64,000 nt of DNA from Lactobacillus johnsonii. GTDB lineage: Bacteria > Bacillota > Bacilli > Lactobacillales > Lactobacillaceae. The stretch is taken from the NCBI RefSeq assembly GCF_013487865.1, contig NZ_CP047409.1:1426001-1490000 (forward strand), read 5' to 3'. Positions 9,065 through 18,207 of the stretch are shown piece by piece. The position numbers and the translations under genes were made by a program. The notes beneath the pieces are model-generated. The model did not search any database, had not been told where the DNA came from, and worked only from the letters and a program-made list of their open reading frames with translations. Each line of letters starts with the position of its first letter. Within the stretch, counting starts at the first letter, position 1.

Positions 9065-10633
9065 TTATAATCTTGAAGTCAACTCAACATCAGGATACTT
9101 ATCTTTAAACCATCTCTCAGCAAATGCATTTTCAAATAAGAACAATGGCTCGCCATCCCGATCTTTAACCAATAAGTTACGGGATGATGACATTTTAGGA
9201 TCTAATTGATCTGGGTTAATCCAACGAGCTACACGGTTTCCTAACGTATGGAGTTCAACTTCTGAATTGTATTCATTTTTCATTCTGAAAGAGAATACTT
9301 CAAATTGTAATTGACCAACTGCCCCCAAAATATAATCATCAGTTGAATAGCCACGGTAAAGTTGAATTGCACCTTCTTGAACTAATTGATTCATCCCTTT
9401 ATGGAATGACTTTTGTTTCATAACATTCTTAGCAGTTACTCGCATAAAAATTTCAGGCGTAAATTGTGGTAACTCTGGATAGACAATTTTCTTCTTTCCA
9501 GCATAAATTGAGTCACCAATCTGAAAATCACCCGTATCGTACAAGCCAACTATATCTCCAGCTACTGCATCAGAAACCTGTACACGTTCACTAGACATAA
9601 ACTCAGTTGCAGTATTTAATCTAACCGGCTTCCCAGTTCGAGCTAAAGTTACATCAATTCCCTTCTTGAATTCACCACTTCCGATTCTTACAAAAGCGAT
9701 TCGATCACGGTGGTTAGGATTCATATTGGCTTGAATTTTAAAGACAAAACCGGAGAATTCTGGATCATCTGCGGCTAGCTTTTCATCGTCATTAACCACA
9801 TGTTCCTGAGGAGCAGGTGCTAAATTAACAAAACTATCTAAGAAAGTTTCTACACCAAAATTAGTTAAAGCAGATCCAAAGAAGACTGGTGTTTGATCTC
9901 CTCTTAAAATCTTATCTTTATCAAAAGTATTCCCAGCTTCTTTAAGCAAGTCGATATCATCTAAAGTCGATTGGTATAAACTATCCTGTGCTAAAGCCTC
10001 ATCTTCAGATAATTTGCCATTTTCATCTAATGGCATATAACGATCATCATCGTCTTTTCGATAAAGTTCAACTCGATTGTTCGCAATATCGTATAATCCT
10101 TTTAATTGCTTACCCATACCAATTGGCCAGTTCATTGCTACCCCTTCAATACCTAGCAAATCTTCTAATTCAGCAATTAAGTCTAACGGTTCACGTCCAT
10201 CCCGATCTAATTTGTTCATGAAGGTAAAGATCGGAATACCTCTCTTCTTTACAACTTTAAACAGCTTTTTAGTTTGAGGCTCGATACCCTTAGCAGAATC
10301 AATAACCATTACTGCAGCATCAACCGCCATTAAAGTACGATAGGTATCTTCAGAGAAATCTTGGTGTCCAGGAGTATCTAGAATATTAATTCTCTTTCCC
10401 TGGTATTCAAACTGCATTACTGAACTAGTAACTGAAATACCACGCTTTTTTTCAATCGCCATCCAGTCACTAGTTGCATAATGACCACTTTTACGTGCTT
10501 TAACTGTACCTGCACTTCGAATTACTCCACCAAAAAGGAGCATTTGTTCAGTGATTGTAGTCTTACCCGCATCAGGGTGAGAAATAATCGCAAATGTACG
10601 TCTTTTTTTCACTTCATCCGTTAACTTTGTCAT
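9065..10633 (-). CDS. prfC: Peptide chain release factor 3
   Basis: 522-residue translational GTPase that recycles release factors 1 and 2 from terminated ribosomes. G-motifs: [13 protein letters not shown] (G1), [12 protein letters not shown] (G2), DTPGHQDF (G3), [15 protein letters not shown] (G4) and [10 protein letters not shown] (G5). The length and the N-terminal [16 protein letters not shown] fit RF3 rather than EF-G. The start overlaps the stop of the upstream CBS/CorC gene by one base, so the two form an operon. Confidence 0.95.
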   Translation of the reverse strand: MTKLTDEVKKRRTFAIISHPDAGKTTITEQMLLFGGVIRSAGTVKARKSGHYATSDWMAIEKKRGISVTSSVMQFEYQGKRINILDTPGHQDFSEDTYRTLMAVDAAVMVIDSAKGIEPQTKKLFKVVKKRGIPIFTFMNKLDRDGREPLDLIAELEDLLGIEGVAMNWPIGMGKQLKGLYDIANNRVELYRKDDDDRYMPLDENGKLSEDEALAQDSLYQSTLDDIDLLKEAGNTFDKDKILRGDQTPVFFGSALTNFGVETFLDSFVNLAPAPQEHVVNDDEKLAADDPEFSGFVFKIQANMNPNHRDRIAFVRIGSGEFKKGIDVTLARTGKPVRLNTATEFMSSERVQVSDAVAGDIVGLYDTGDFQIGDSIYAGKKKIVYPELPQFTPEIFMRVTAKNVMKQKSFHKGMNQLVQEGAIQLYRGYSTDDYILGAVGQLQFEVFSFRMKNEYNSEVELHTLGNRVARWINPDQLDPKMSSSRNLLVKDRDGEPLFLFENAFAERWFKDKYPDVELTSRL

Positions 10634-11499
10634 TAATCTTTTGCTTCTTCCTTTTCTTGTTTTTCTGGAATTGTTAGTAGGAGTGTTAATAAACGCGAGC
10701 CTTTCATTCGTCTAGTGGTTAAAACTATCCCGTTATCAAGTTTAACGCTCAACTTCTCTCCCTTAGCTGGAATTAGACCTAATTTAGTAATTACATATCC
10801 AGCAACAGTATCCACATTTTCCATTACTAAATCAGTTCCAAATTCTTCATTAAAGTCAGCTAAAGGCATTTTCCCATAAATCACATATTCTCTTGGACCA
10901 ATTTTTGAAAATAATACCTCAGCCTTATCAACTTCATCGTCAATATCGCCGACAATTTCTTCAATTAAATCTTCAATTGTTGCGAGCCCAACAACACCGC
11001 CGTACTCATCAGTCAAAATCGCAAGCTGTCTTTGAGTCTCCTGCATCTCGACTAACAATTCTCCTAATTCAATAGTTTCAGGTGCAAATAAGGGCTTAAA
11101 CATAACCTGATCGTAATCTAGCTTATCAAAACCAACTTTGTGAGCTTCTCGTAAAACAGTTCTAATATGAATGACGCCTACAATCTTATCTTTATCCCCA
11201 TCATAAACAGGCACTCTTGAATAAGGTTCTTTTAAGATCTTATCTAAGTTTTCTTGAAAACTATCATTAATATCGACCATAAAGGCATCAGTTCGAGGCA
11301 CCATTACTTCTCGTGCCATTTTTTCCTCAAATTCAAGAATACCTTCCATCATTGAATATTCGCGATCACTAATTTCTTTTTGCTCATGTAATTTATTTAA
11401 AATTTTATTTAACTTACGTTGGCCATCAATATCTTCTTCGCCACGAAATTTAGCTCTTAATTTGCTAAATATATCCCCCGCACCGGGATCACTACTCAT
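10633..11499 (-). CDS. CBS-pair / CorC-domain protein (hemolysin-like family)
   Basis: About 288 residues from the ATG at 11499, which has AGAAAGAGAG upstream; a longer frame from 11538 lacks an SD. It has two CBS domains ([15 protein letters not shown] at the first; [21 protein letters not shown] at the second), then an acidic stretch and a C-terminal CorC_HlyC domain ([20 protein letters not shown]). No DUF21 membrane domain is present, so this is the soluble TlyC/CorC form. Relatives are linked to Mg/Co efflux or ribosome functions; a hemolysin role is only a legacy name. Cotranscribed with prfC. Confidence 0.8.
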   Translation of the reverse strand: MSSDPGAGDIFSKLRAKFRGEEDIDGQRKLNKILNKLHEQKEISDREYSMMEGILEFEEKMAREVMVPRTDAFMVDINDSFQENLDKILKEPYSRVPVYDGDKDKIVGVIHIRTVLREAHKVGFDKLDYDQVMFKPLFAPETIELGELLVEMQETQRQLAILTDEYGGVVGLATIEDLIEEIVGDIDDEVDKAEVLFSKIGPREYVIYGKMPLADFNEEFGTDLVMENVDTVAGYVITKLGLIPAKGEKLSVKLDNGIVLTTRRMKGSRLLTLLLTIPEKQEKEEAKD

Positions 11500-11614
11500 C
11501 TTTAAATTCTCTCTTTCTATTGATGTATTAATGCCCATTTTAACTACAATTATCGGTAATTATATCACATGCAAATATATGATAAAATAAGGAACAAGAA
11601 ATGGGGTCCTATAG

Positions 11615-12076
11615 ATGAAAAAACAAAACATCTACTTAGTCTTTACTTTTTTACTATTAATTCCGTATCTTTGCAGTTTAACCTTAATTGGTATCTGTTA
11701 CAATGCTCTAGTTAGACACTCTAGTGATATTTTTAGAAGTTTTATTGGTGCCTTAGTTGGTGCAATTATTATGTTTGCAATTAAGGCCACTATTCAGCGT
11801 CCACTTGATTTAGTCTCTGACGAAGTACCAAATAACGTATTTAAACAAATTCTACGTTTTTATAGTATTCGTAGACGTAAATTTCTACTTATTTGTAATT
11901 GTTTAGTTGACTTTGCACTCTGCTGGCTTGCTATGGATTTAGTAAGAAAATTCTTCTCACTATCTTTTATTATTGGTAATTCTGTTGGGATAGTCCTATT
12001 GATCATGCTAATTTCAACATGTATTGGCGCCTATATTGAATATGATAATCTTTCTATTGACCCCAAACAGAAATAA
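11615..12076 (+). CDS. Four-helix membrane protein of unknown function
   Basis: 153 residues with four hydrophobic segments: about 8-28 (VFTFLLLIPYLCSLTLIGIC), 42-59 (FIGALVGAIIMFAIK), 93-110 and 116-138. Positively charged residues (RFYSIRRRK) between helices 2 and 3 suggest a cytoplasmic loop. No family recognised. It stands alone on the plus strand between divergent and convergent neighbours. A terminator just downstream lies inside the convergent gene. Confidence 0.6.
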   Translation: MKKQNIYLVFTFLLLIPYLCSLTLIGICYNALVRHSSDIFRSFIGALVGAIIMFAIKATIQRPLDLVSDEVPNNVFKQILRFYSIRRRKFLLICNCLVDFALCWLAMDLVRKFFSLSFIIGNSVGIVLLIMLISTCIGAYIEYDNLSIDPKQK

Positions 12077-12574
12077 TTATTTTGAACTTTCTTCAGAACT
12101 GGCATCTAGATATAAAATCTGGGCCAGTTCTTTTGTTTCTAAGTTTAACTTAGCTAAAACATATGGCTTTTCACTGTCACCTAAGTTTTCATACATCGTA
12201 ATGCCATCTTTTGACAATTTATCTAAAAAAGTAGGAATAACAAAATTTAAAGGTTGGCTAAAGAAAGCTAAATTGCTATCTGGTGTATCAATTTCTGCGA
12301 TTTCTGAAGTAGGTAATTCAAATTTATTTAATCCTTCAACCGGCATTTGCTTGTCATCAGCTAAGACTCCATACCAAAACATAAAGTTTTCTGGTCCAAA
12401 TACTACCAAGCTTGCTCGTTCATTTTCATACCCATTGTCTTTGATAAACTTTTGGAATACAGAATCATTTTCCATCTCTTGAATAGCAGCTGTATATGTC
12501 TTATTTTCATCAATTTGATTTGGCATAAAAACCTTACCAATAAAATTATGTGCCGAGTATTTTTCTTTCTTCAT
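12077..12574 (-). CDS. Uncharacterised acidic protein
   Basis: 165 residues, soluble, no membrane segment. Start ATG at 12574 with AGGGGAGA upstream. Visible features are a mixed alpha/beta pattern ([21 protein letters not shown] in the middle, ending in an acidic SSEESSK tail). Its start overlaps the end of the DUF402 gene by 29 bases on the same strand, so the two are translationally linked. I do not recognise the family. A role connected with nucleotide phosphatase activity would be a guess from context only. Confidence 0.6.
   Translation of the reverse strand: MKKEKYSAHNFIGKVFMPNQIDENKTYTAAIQEMENDSVFQKFIKDNGYENERASLVVFGPENFMFWYGVLADDKQMPVEGLNKFELPTSEIAEIDTPDSNLAFFSQPLNFVIPTFLDKLSKDGITMYENLGDSEKPYVLAKLNLETKELAQILYLDASSEESSK
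12095..12138 (+). terminator. Terminator of the membrane-protein gene
   Basis: AGAACTGGC / GGCCAGTTCT separated by about 18 bases, then TTTTGTTT; located inside the 3' coding part of the convergent gene. Confidence 0.55.
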
Positions 12575-13136
12575 TTTCTCTCCCCTTAAAAAAGCTTCGA
12601 TCTAAGTCAGGACGCAATTGGTTATAGCGTTCATACCAAATTTGCACAAACTTCTTAGCAAATGGTCCCTTCTTTTGATCAATCCAATCTAATAATTCAA
12701 AACTAGTACTACGCAAAATACTATCAATCTCTTCGCTATAATGCCAGCGTTTTTTGTTCATAGCATACTCATCGGCATCTAGAAGTCTTTTTTCTCCATC
12801 TGGAAAAACTTTAATATCTAAATCATAGTCGATGTATTTTAATGCTTCTCGGTCCAAAATAAATGGACTAGCTAAATTTGCATAGTATGCAACACCATCT
12901 GGCCTAAGCATTGCTATCACATTAAACCAAAGTTTACGATGAAAATAAACAATTGCTGGTTCACGACTAATCCACTTTCTACCGTCTTCTTCGGTAATCA
13001 AGGTCCGATCATTAACGCCAATAATAATATTTTGTTCTGTTTTAACTACCATAGTGTCACGCCAATTTCGGTGTAGCGTACCATTATGTTTATAGCTTTG
13101 TATTGCGATATAATCGCCTTCACGAGGCATCTCCAT
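12546..13136 (-). CDS. DUF402-family nucleoside tri-/diphosphatase (YgaC/Ntdp-like)
   Basis: 196 residues starting [19 protein letters not shown] with AGGAGGCGAAGATC before the ATG. The N-terminal half and the core [31 protein letters not shown] (about 85-115) are the DUF402 fold; the [10 protein letters not shown] acidic motif binds divalent metal in characterised relatives that hydrolyse nucleoside tri- and diphosphates. The helical C-terminus ([21 protein letters not shown]) is also typical. Assigned from family resemblance; substrate is inferred. Confidence 0.8.
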   Translation of the reverse strand: MEMPREGDYIAIQSYKHNGTLHRNWRDTMVVKTEQNIIIGVNDRTLITEEDGRKWISREPAIVYFHRKLWFNVIAMLRPDGVAYYANLASPFILDREALKYIDYDLDIKVFPDGEKRLLDADEYAMNKKRWHYSEEIDSILRSTSFELLDWIDQKKGPFAKKFVQIWYERYNQLRPDLDRSFFKGRENEERKILGT

Positions 13137-13172
13137 GATCTTCGCCTCCTAACTAGATATTATACCAGCAAA

Positions 13173-13988
13173 TTAATATTCATCTATTTCTTCTAAATCT
13201 ACTACTTCACCACTTAAAAAACTATCAATCTCTCCACTCGAAAAACCATGTTGAAATAAGTATCTTTTAACTTTCTGTCGTCTCTTAAAGTCATCATCTC
13301 TTCGATAACGACGCCAAGCTTTGATTCCTTGTTTTTCCAAAGCCTCTAGTTGATCATCTTCTGTACTTTCTAAGTCTAACTGATCAACTACAAGTTCTCC
13401 CAACTCTTGATTAAAACCATGTGTCTGTAGTTTTTTTAGAGCTTTTTGCTTAATTTCTTTATATGACATTTTTCCTACTTGATGACCAATTGAATGTATT
13501 AATCGCACTCCAGCTTCTACCCATTCCTCATCTTCTACTTCATATAGAGCATCCTGAATAATATCATTGGCTACACCTTTTTGTTTTAATTTATTACTAA
13601 TCGATCTTGGACCATCTTTTCCTACTCTAAGGTTATTCTGGATAAATAAGCGTGCAAAATTATTATCATCAAGATAATTTAATTCTATTAAGTTTTCTAT
13701 AGCACTTTGACTAGCTTCTGGACTAATCCCCTGCTTATTTAAATAAGTTAAAACTTCATATACACTACGCGGCTGATAGCTTAAATAAGACATAGCTAAC
13801 TGGAGCGCATGACTATCTGCTTCAGCTTTTTTTATTTTTTCAATATCTTCAAGGCTTAGTTCAGTTCCTTTTAACAGTCTTTTTTCAGCTAATGTTCTTT
13901 CACTGACACTGAAGGCATATTCATTATCAATAAAAATATTATAGCGGCCCTTCCGCTTTTGTGTACTAATCTTAGTAATAATTGGCAT
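13173..13988 (-). CDS. recX: Recombination regulator RecX
   Basis: 271 residues, the long Firmicute form of RecX, which binds and modulates RecA filaments. It shows repeated three-helix modules, each rich in R/K and ending in a G-[IF] turn: ALQLAMSYLSYQPRSVYEVL, NLIELNYLDDNNFARLFIQN, LKQKGVANDIIQDALYEV and KVKRYLFQHGFSSGEIDSFL. The N-terminal KISTQKRKGRYNIFIDNEYAF is family-typical. The start ATG is at 13988. It stands divergent from the RNA methyltransferase gene. Confidence 0.9.
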   Translation of the reverse strand: MPIITKISTQKRKGRYNIFIDNEYAFSVSERTLAEKRLLKGTELSLEDIEKIKKAEADSHALQLAMSYLSYQPRSVYEVLTYLNKQGISPEASQSAIENLIELNYLDDNNFARLFIQNNLRVGKDGPRSISNKLKQKGVANDIIQDALYEVEDEEWVEAGVRLIHSIGHQVGKMSYKEIKQKALKKLQTHGFNQELGELVVDQLDLESTEDDQLEALEKQGIKAWRRYRRDDDFKRRQKVKRYLFQHGFSSGEIDSFLSGEVVDLEEIDEY

Positions 13989-14116
13989 TATTACACCTTC
14001 TTCATTTTTTTATTTCTTCTATATTATAATAAATTAAATACTTGTATCACTTGAAAATAACGCTTATGCTTATTGTGACACTTTTTTCATGAATCAATCG
14101 AAATGAGGGCCTTATT

Positions 14117-15496
14117 TTGACAAAATTTACTAAAAACAAACAAGAAAAAAATATTATCATCACTATTAAACGCTTGGGTATTAATGGTGAAGGTATTGGA
14201 TACTATAAAAAGAAAATTATTTTTATTCCTGGTGCGCTTCCAAATGAGGCAGTTGTTGCTAAGATCGTTGATCGCCATCCACACTATCTGGAAGGTGAAT
14301 TAGTAAGAATTAAAGAAAAATCTCCTGACAGAGTTACCTTTCCTAAAGGAGTTGATCCTGCAGTTGGTGGATTAGAACTCGCACACCTTTCTTATTCAAA
14401 ACAACTTGAATTTAAACAACACCTAATTCTAGAATCGCTTAGAAAATATCATCCAAGAGACTATATTAAATATAAAGTTAAAAAGACAATTCCTGCACCA
14501 AACGCTTGGAATTATCGAAATAAAGCTCAATATCAAATTGAATTTAATAAGGGGAAGAGTAAACTTGGTCTCTATGCTCCTAATTCCCGTCGTCTTATTG
14601 ACCTGCCTGATATGCCTACTCAAACAAAAGAGACTCAAAAAGTAGAACGTGAAATTAAGAAACTAATCGATAAACTTCACATCCGAATTGCCGACTTTAG
14701 ACGTCATACCGATGGAATTAAAACCATTGCCGTTCGTCAAAGCAATGCTACTGGTGAAATTCAGGTAACTTTAATTACAATTGGTAAAAAAATTAAAGAT
14801 CTCAAGTTACTTGCTAGTCATATTATGAAACTTCCGAATGTAGTTTCTGTTTTCCAAAATGAAACTCAATGGCAAAATCCTCAAGTTTGGGGCAATAAAA
14901 CTATTAAATTGTTCGGAAAGTCACATATTACAGAAGAAATACTAGGTAAAAAATTTAAGCTTTCACCACGCGCATTTTTCCAGCTTAACCCTGAACAAAC
15001 TACTACTCTTTACTCAGAAGCCCTTAAATATCTTGACTTAACTCCTGATCAAACTTTGATCGATGCTTATGCGGGCGTTGGTACTTTGGGAATCTTAGCT
15101 AGCGATCAAGTAAGACAGGTTATTGGAATTGAATCTATTCCTGAAGCCGTAATCGATGCTCAAGAAAACTGCCGCTTAAATCATGTAAGAAATGCGGAAT
15201 ATATTCAAGGAAATGTAGAAAAATTACTTCCAGAACTAAAAAATCAAGGTGTTCCAATTAATGCATTAATCGTCGACCCTCCACGTACAGGATTAAGCAA
15301 AAAGTTAATTAAAACTCTACTTGAAGTAAAGCCTGAAACCTTTGTTTATGTTTCTTGTAACCCAGCTACTCTTGCAAAAGATTTAGTTCTTCTAAGTGAC
15401 GCTTATGATGTTAGGGTAATTCAACCGGTTGATATGATGCCACAAACACCACGTTGGGAAGGCGTTACCAAACTAGTTTTAAGAAAAAATAAGTAA
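14117..15496 (+). CDS. rlmD: 23S rRNA (uracil-5-)-methyltransferase, RlmCD/RumA family
   Basis: 459 residues starting at a TTG (14117) after GAGGGC. N-terminal TRAM domain for RNA binding (LGINGEGIGYYKKKIIFIPGALPNE), then an RNA-recognition middle and a SAM-dependent methyltransferase domain. Motifs: DAYAGVGTLGILAS (SAM site), VDPPRTGLSK (base pocket) and the catalytic cysteine of YVSCNPATLAKDL. It should place m5U in 23S rRNA. No FeS-cluster four-cysteine motif is visible, unlike Gammaproteobacterial RlmD. Paralogues in Firmicutes may modify one or two sites; this cannot be decided here. Confidence 0.87.
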   Translation: MTKFTKNKQEKNIIITIKRLGINGEGIGYYKKKIIFIPGALPNEAVVAKIVDRHPHYLEGELVRIKEKSPDRVTFPKGVDPAVGGLELAHLSYSKQLEFKQHLILESLRKYHPRDYIKYKVKKTIPAPNAWNYRNKAQYQIEFNKGKSKLGLYAPNSRRLIDLPDMPTQTKETQKVEREIKKLIDKLHIRIADFRRHTDGIKTIAVRQSNATGEIQVTLITIGKKIKDLKLLASHIMKLPNVVSVFQNETQWQNPQVWGNKTIKLFGKSHITEEILGKKFKLSPRAFFQLNPEQTTTLYSEALKYLDLTPDQTLIDAYAGVGTLGILASDQVRQVIGIESIPEAVIDAQENCRLNHVRNAEYIQGNVEKLLPELKNQGVPINALIVDPPRTGLSKKLIKTLLEVKPETFVYVSCNPATLAKDLVLLSDAYDVRVIQPVDMMPQTPRWEGVTKLVLRKNK

Positions 15497-15508
15497 TTAT
15501 ATTAATTT

Positions 15509-15534
15509 AAGCAGTCGATGTGACTGCTTTTTTT
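15509..15534 (+). terminator. Terminator of the rRNA methyltransferase gene
   Basis: AAGCAGTC / GACTGCTT stem with T7 run. Confidence 0.85.
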
Positions 15535-15542
15535 GTGCTTAT

Positions 15543-15581
15543 AAAAAAGGTTGTAGACTGCCTGGTCTACAACCTTTTTTC
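15543..15581 (-). terminator. Strong terminator of the ncRNA gene
   Basis: Near-perfect inverted repeat: AAAAAAGGTTGTAGAC, six-base loop, GTCTACAACCTTTTTT. In the minus sense it ends the proposed structured RNA. Confidence 0.85.
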
Positions 15582-15584
15582 AAG

Positions 15585-15771
15585 TGGATGAGGTAAATAC
15601 TATCTAGCGCCATAACGTCAGTATCTGGGTTTGATATTATGACTTGATCAACATCACTTGTTTGCATCTGTATTGAATAACGACTATTTGATCTTACTAA
15701 GAGAATCTTGTCTTTAAAACACTACAATCTGGAGATAAAAACTATTTACAATATTATTCTACCTCTCCACA
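15585..15771 (-). ncRNA. ssrS: Probable 6S RNA (ssrS-like)
   Basis: No open reading frame fills this stretch. In the minus sense it starts after a TATAAT promoter, runs about 187 bases and stops at a strong terminator. Its two ends pair: GTGGA and GAGGTA near the 5' end face TACCTC and TCCAC at the 3' end, closing a long rod. An internal GATCAA/TTGATC pair could form an upper stem. Size, closing stem and an autonomous promoter and terminator are the hallmarks of 6S RNA, which binds RNA polymerase. I could not fold it by computer, so another structured RNA cannot be excluded. Confidence 0.6.
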
Positions 15772-15777
15772 CATCTT

Positions 15778-15806
15778 ATTATAACAACTATGTAAGCGAA
15801 TACAAG
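15778..15806 (-). promoter_or_regulatory. Promoter of the ncRNA gene
   Basis: Minus strand: TTGTAT, then TATAAT at 15778-15783 with about 16 bases between; sits directly after the mvaS stop. Start predicted near 15771. Confidence 0.65.
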
Positions 15807-16970
15807 TTATTTAACTTGATATTGGCGGATATCATTACGAATACCAGCAAAATAATATCTACCAGTTTCTTCATCACTGATAAGTTCAACATTGTTTTCT
15901 GGATCTTCCAAACCTGCAGAAAAGATTTCCTCATATTCGGCAACACTAAGCTTGCTTCGATTATCTAATAAAGCTTTATCTCCAACCTTATCAAGTTGTT
16001 TTTCATAGCCTTCAACTACATTTGCGGAATAAAATTCAGCCATTGCACCTGAACCATAAGAAAATAGACCGACTAAGTCTCCAGCTTTTAACCTACCATT
16101 TTCAAGTAAACTAAGTAGACTCAAGTATAACGATCCAGTGTAAATATTACCTACATTTGCATTCAATTCTTTAGCTGCAGTAAAGCTGTCCATTAACCGG
16201 GCATTTGTTTCTTCATCCGTTCCCTCAACAGCTAATCTATTTGCCTTTAATCCCATCTTAGTAAAAGGTAAGTGGTAGACAATAGCAGCAAAATCTTTTG
16301 TTTCAAGATTCTTTTGTTCTTTGTAAGCAGAAAAAGTATGTTTGAAAAAGTCTAAGTAAACCTGGGTAGAATACTTTCCATCTACCTTGGCTGTTTTAGA
16401 ATAGTTAGGGCGCCAGAAATCATTGATATCCTCACTATAAGCACTATGGCCTTCATTTAATTCTAAAATTCTTGGATTACTAGAAATTAATAAACTAACA
16501 CTTCCAGCTCCTTGAGTAACTTCACCAGCAGTATTAACCCCATAGCGAGCAATATCACTGCCGATAACAATAGCAGTTTGATCAGGATGAAGTCGTACAA
16601 AATCTTGGGCAATCATTAAGCCAGCCGTTAAGCCAAAACATGCTTCCTTAACTTCAAAAGCTCTCACAGTAGGATCTAACCCTAATGCCGATTTTACAAA
16701 TAAAGAGCCAGATTTAGATTGATCCACACTACTTTCAGTACCAAAAATCAAAAGTCCTACTTTTGATTTATCAATCTTATCGATATAGCGTAGAGTTGCA
16801 TTAATTCCCATTGAAACTGCATCTTGAGTTGGATCTGCAACGCTCATTTTTTTCTGTCCAATCCCAATTAAAAATTTATTTGGATCTTGATTCCTAGCAT
16901 GGGCTAAATCCACCATATCAACATACTTATTTGGAGTAAAATATCCAATTTGATCAATTCCAACCTTCAT
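15807..16970 (-). CDS. mvaS: Hydroxymethylglutaryl-CoA synthase
   Basis: 387 residues. Condenses acetyl-CoA with acetoacetyl-CoA to HMG-CoA, step two of the mevalonate route to isoprenoids. The catalytic Cys111 lies in FEVKEACFGLTAGL, and VVYHLPFTKMGLKANR carries the active-site His. SGSLYLSLLSLLENG (after NIYT) is the conserved thiolase-fold end. Last of three adjacent genes for thiolase, reductase and synthase; two bases separate it from mvaA, so they are cotranscribed. Confidence 0.96.
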   Translation of the reverse strand: MKVGIDQIGYFTPNKYVDMVDLAHARNQDPNKFLIGIGQKKMSVADPTQDAVSMGINATLRYIDKIDKSKVGLLIFGTESSVDQSKSGSLFVKSALGLDPTVRAFEVKEACFGLTAGLMIAQDFVRLHPDQTAIVIGSDIARYGVNTAGEVTQGAGSVSLLISSNPRILELNEGHSAYSEDINDFWRPNYSKTAKVDGKYSTQVYLDFFKHTFSAYKEQKNLETKDFAAIVYHLPFTKMGLKANRLAVEGTDEETNARLMDSFTAAKELNANVGNIYTGSLYLSLLSLLENGRLKAGDLVGLFSYGSGAMAEFYSANVVEGYEKQLDKVGDKALLDNRSKLSVAEYEEIFSAGLEDPENNVELISDEETGRYYFAGIRNDIRQYQVK

Positions 16971-16971
16971 C

Positions 16972-18207
16972 TTATTTTTGATCCTTTCTCATTTCGCTTA
17001 AAAATTCAAAAGCTGCTTCTTGAGTATATTTTTTACTTTCCTGCAATTTTTTTAAAACTATTGCTTTTTCACCTTCACTAGCTTTTAAGGTTGCTACTAA
17101 ATTTCTCGCCTGCAATTTCATATGCCCAGCTTGAATTCCCTTAGTAGAAATTGCTAAAAGAGCTGAAAAGTTATTTGCTAAGCCAGTTGTCGCAATAACT
17201 TCTGCTAGTTGCTTGGCAGATATATTACCTAATAAACTAAAGCTTTGTTGAACGTCTCGACGAGCCTTAATTGAGCCACCTACTACACCGATTGCTAAGG
17301 GAACTGTTACAGTCCCCACTAGTCTATCTTCTTCAATTTTCCACTTACTCAAAGATGTATAGGCACCATTTTTATTAGCCCAAACAGCAGTTGCTGCTTC
17401 AACTCCACGATAATCATTACCAGTTGCAACTAATACACTATCAATACCATTCATAATTCCTTTATTATTAGTCACTGCCCGGTAAATATCAGTTTGTCCT
17501 ATTTTACTCAATAAAGCTATCTTTTTAGCAACTTTTAATCCTCCTACACTGTCAATTGAAAGACTTACTTTAGCACTAGTCAATTGCGTAGGATAATTAG
17601 ACAAAATTGCATACAGAGTTTGTTCAATATCTGGCTGCTTCTCTAATTCATTTCCTAAAAATTCTAAAATAGCATTTGTTTTATTAGCTCCCATAGCTTC
17701 TGCTGGGTCAACCAAAACTCTAAGAAAAACTAAATTTTCTTTTTGAGAAGCTTCAATTTTACGAACTCCTCCACCATGCTTGACTAAGCTAACGAATTTT
17801 TTATTAGCTAAGCTAATTAATTGAGGAAATTCAGTAGTAAACTTAGTTAAATCAAAATTATCAGTTACCTCTAAAACAATTTGACCATATATTCCATTTC
17901 GTCTACTATCAGCTACTGCTCCACCATTTTGATTAAAAATTTTAGCTGCATGGTTTGCTGCTGCAACAACCGATGGTTCTTCTACGGCCATTGGTACTTG
18001 ATAATCTTTCCCGTTAACTATTAACTTAGGAAGCACACCAAGAGGAAGACGGACTTGACCAATTACATTTTCACTAAGTTTATCTAGTCTTTCCAAAGTT
18101 TCAGACTCAATCTCACTTAGTTTAATTCCTTTTTCAGTTAAAAAGGCTCTTCTTTCCTCCGGTAACCATTGATAAAATTTCTTTTTAGATGATTCTTCTA
18201 ATTTCAT
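16972..18207 (-). CDS. mvaA: HMG-CoA reductase (class II)
   Basis: About 411 residues from the ATG at 18207 (MKLEESSKKKFYQWLPEERR), which has AAGGA upstream; the frame extends further but into the thiolase gene. Reduces HMG-CoA to mevalonate. Features: N-terminal LSENVIGQVRLPLGV (substrate loop), a MGANKTNAILEF nucleotide-binding stretch, and the C-terminal GIQAGHMKLQARNL containing the catalytic His. Length and these motifs fit the class II bacterial enzyme. The start lies 23 bases inside the thiolase gene, indicating translational coupling. Confidence 0.95.
   Translation of the reverse strand: MKLEESSKKKFYQWLPEERRAFLTEKGIKLSEIESETLERLDKLSENVIGQVRLPLGVLPKLIVNGKDYQVPMAVEEPSVVAAANHAAKIFNQNGGAVADSRRNGIYGQIVLEVTDNFDLTKFTTEFPQLISLANKKFVSLVKHGGGVRKIEASQKENLVFLRVLVDPAEAMGANKTNAILEFLGNELEKQPDIEQTLYAILSNYPTQLTSAKVSLSIDSVGGLKVAKKIALLSKIGQTDIYRAVTNNKGIMNGIDSVLVATGNDYRGVEAATAVWANKNGAYTSLSKWKIEEDRLVGTVTVPLAIGVVGGSIKARRDVQQSFSLLGNISAKQLAEVIATTGLANNFSALLAISTKGIQAGHMKLQARNLVATLKASEGEKAIVLKKLQESKKYTQEAAFEFLSEMRKDQK

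Noticed and set aside
11615-12076. Membrane protein as DUF3021 member
   Set aside because: The size and four-helix layout are similar to the protein at 52434, but no sequence motif is shared and it is not next to a LytTR gene.
15708-15968. Plus-strand ORF of 86 codons over the ncRNA and the mvaS end
   Set aside because: No family resemblance; antisense to mvaS and to the proposed 6S RNA.
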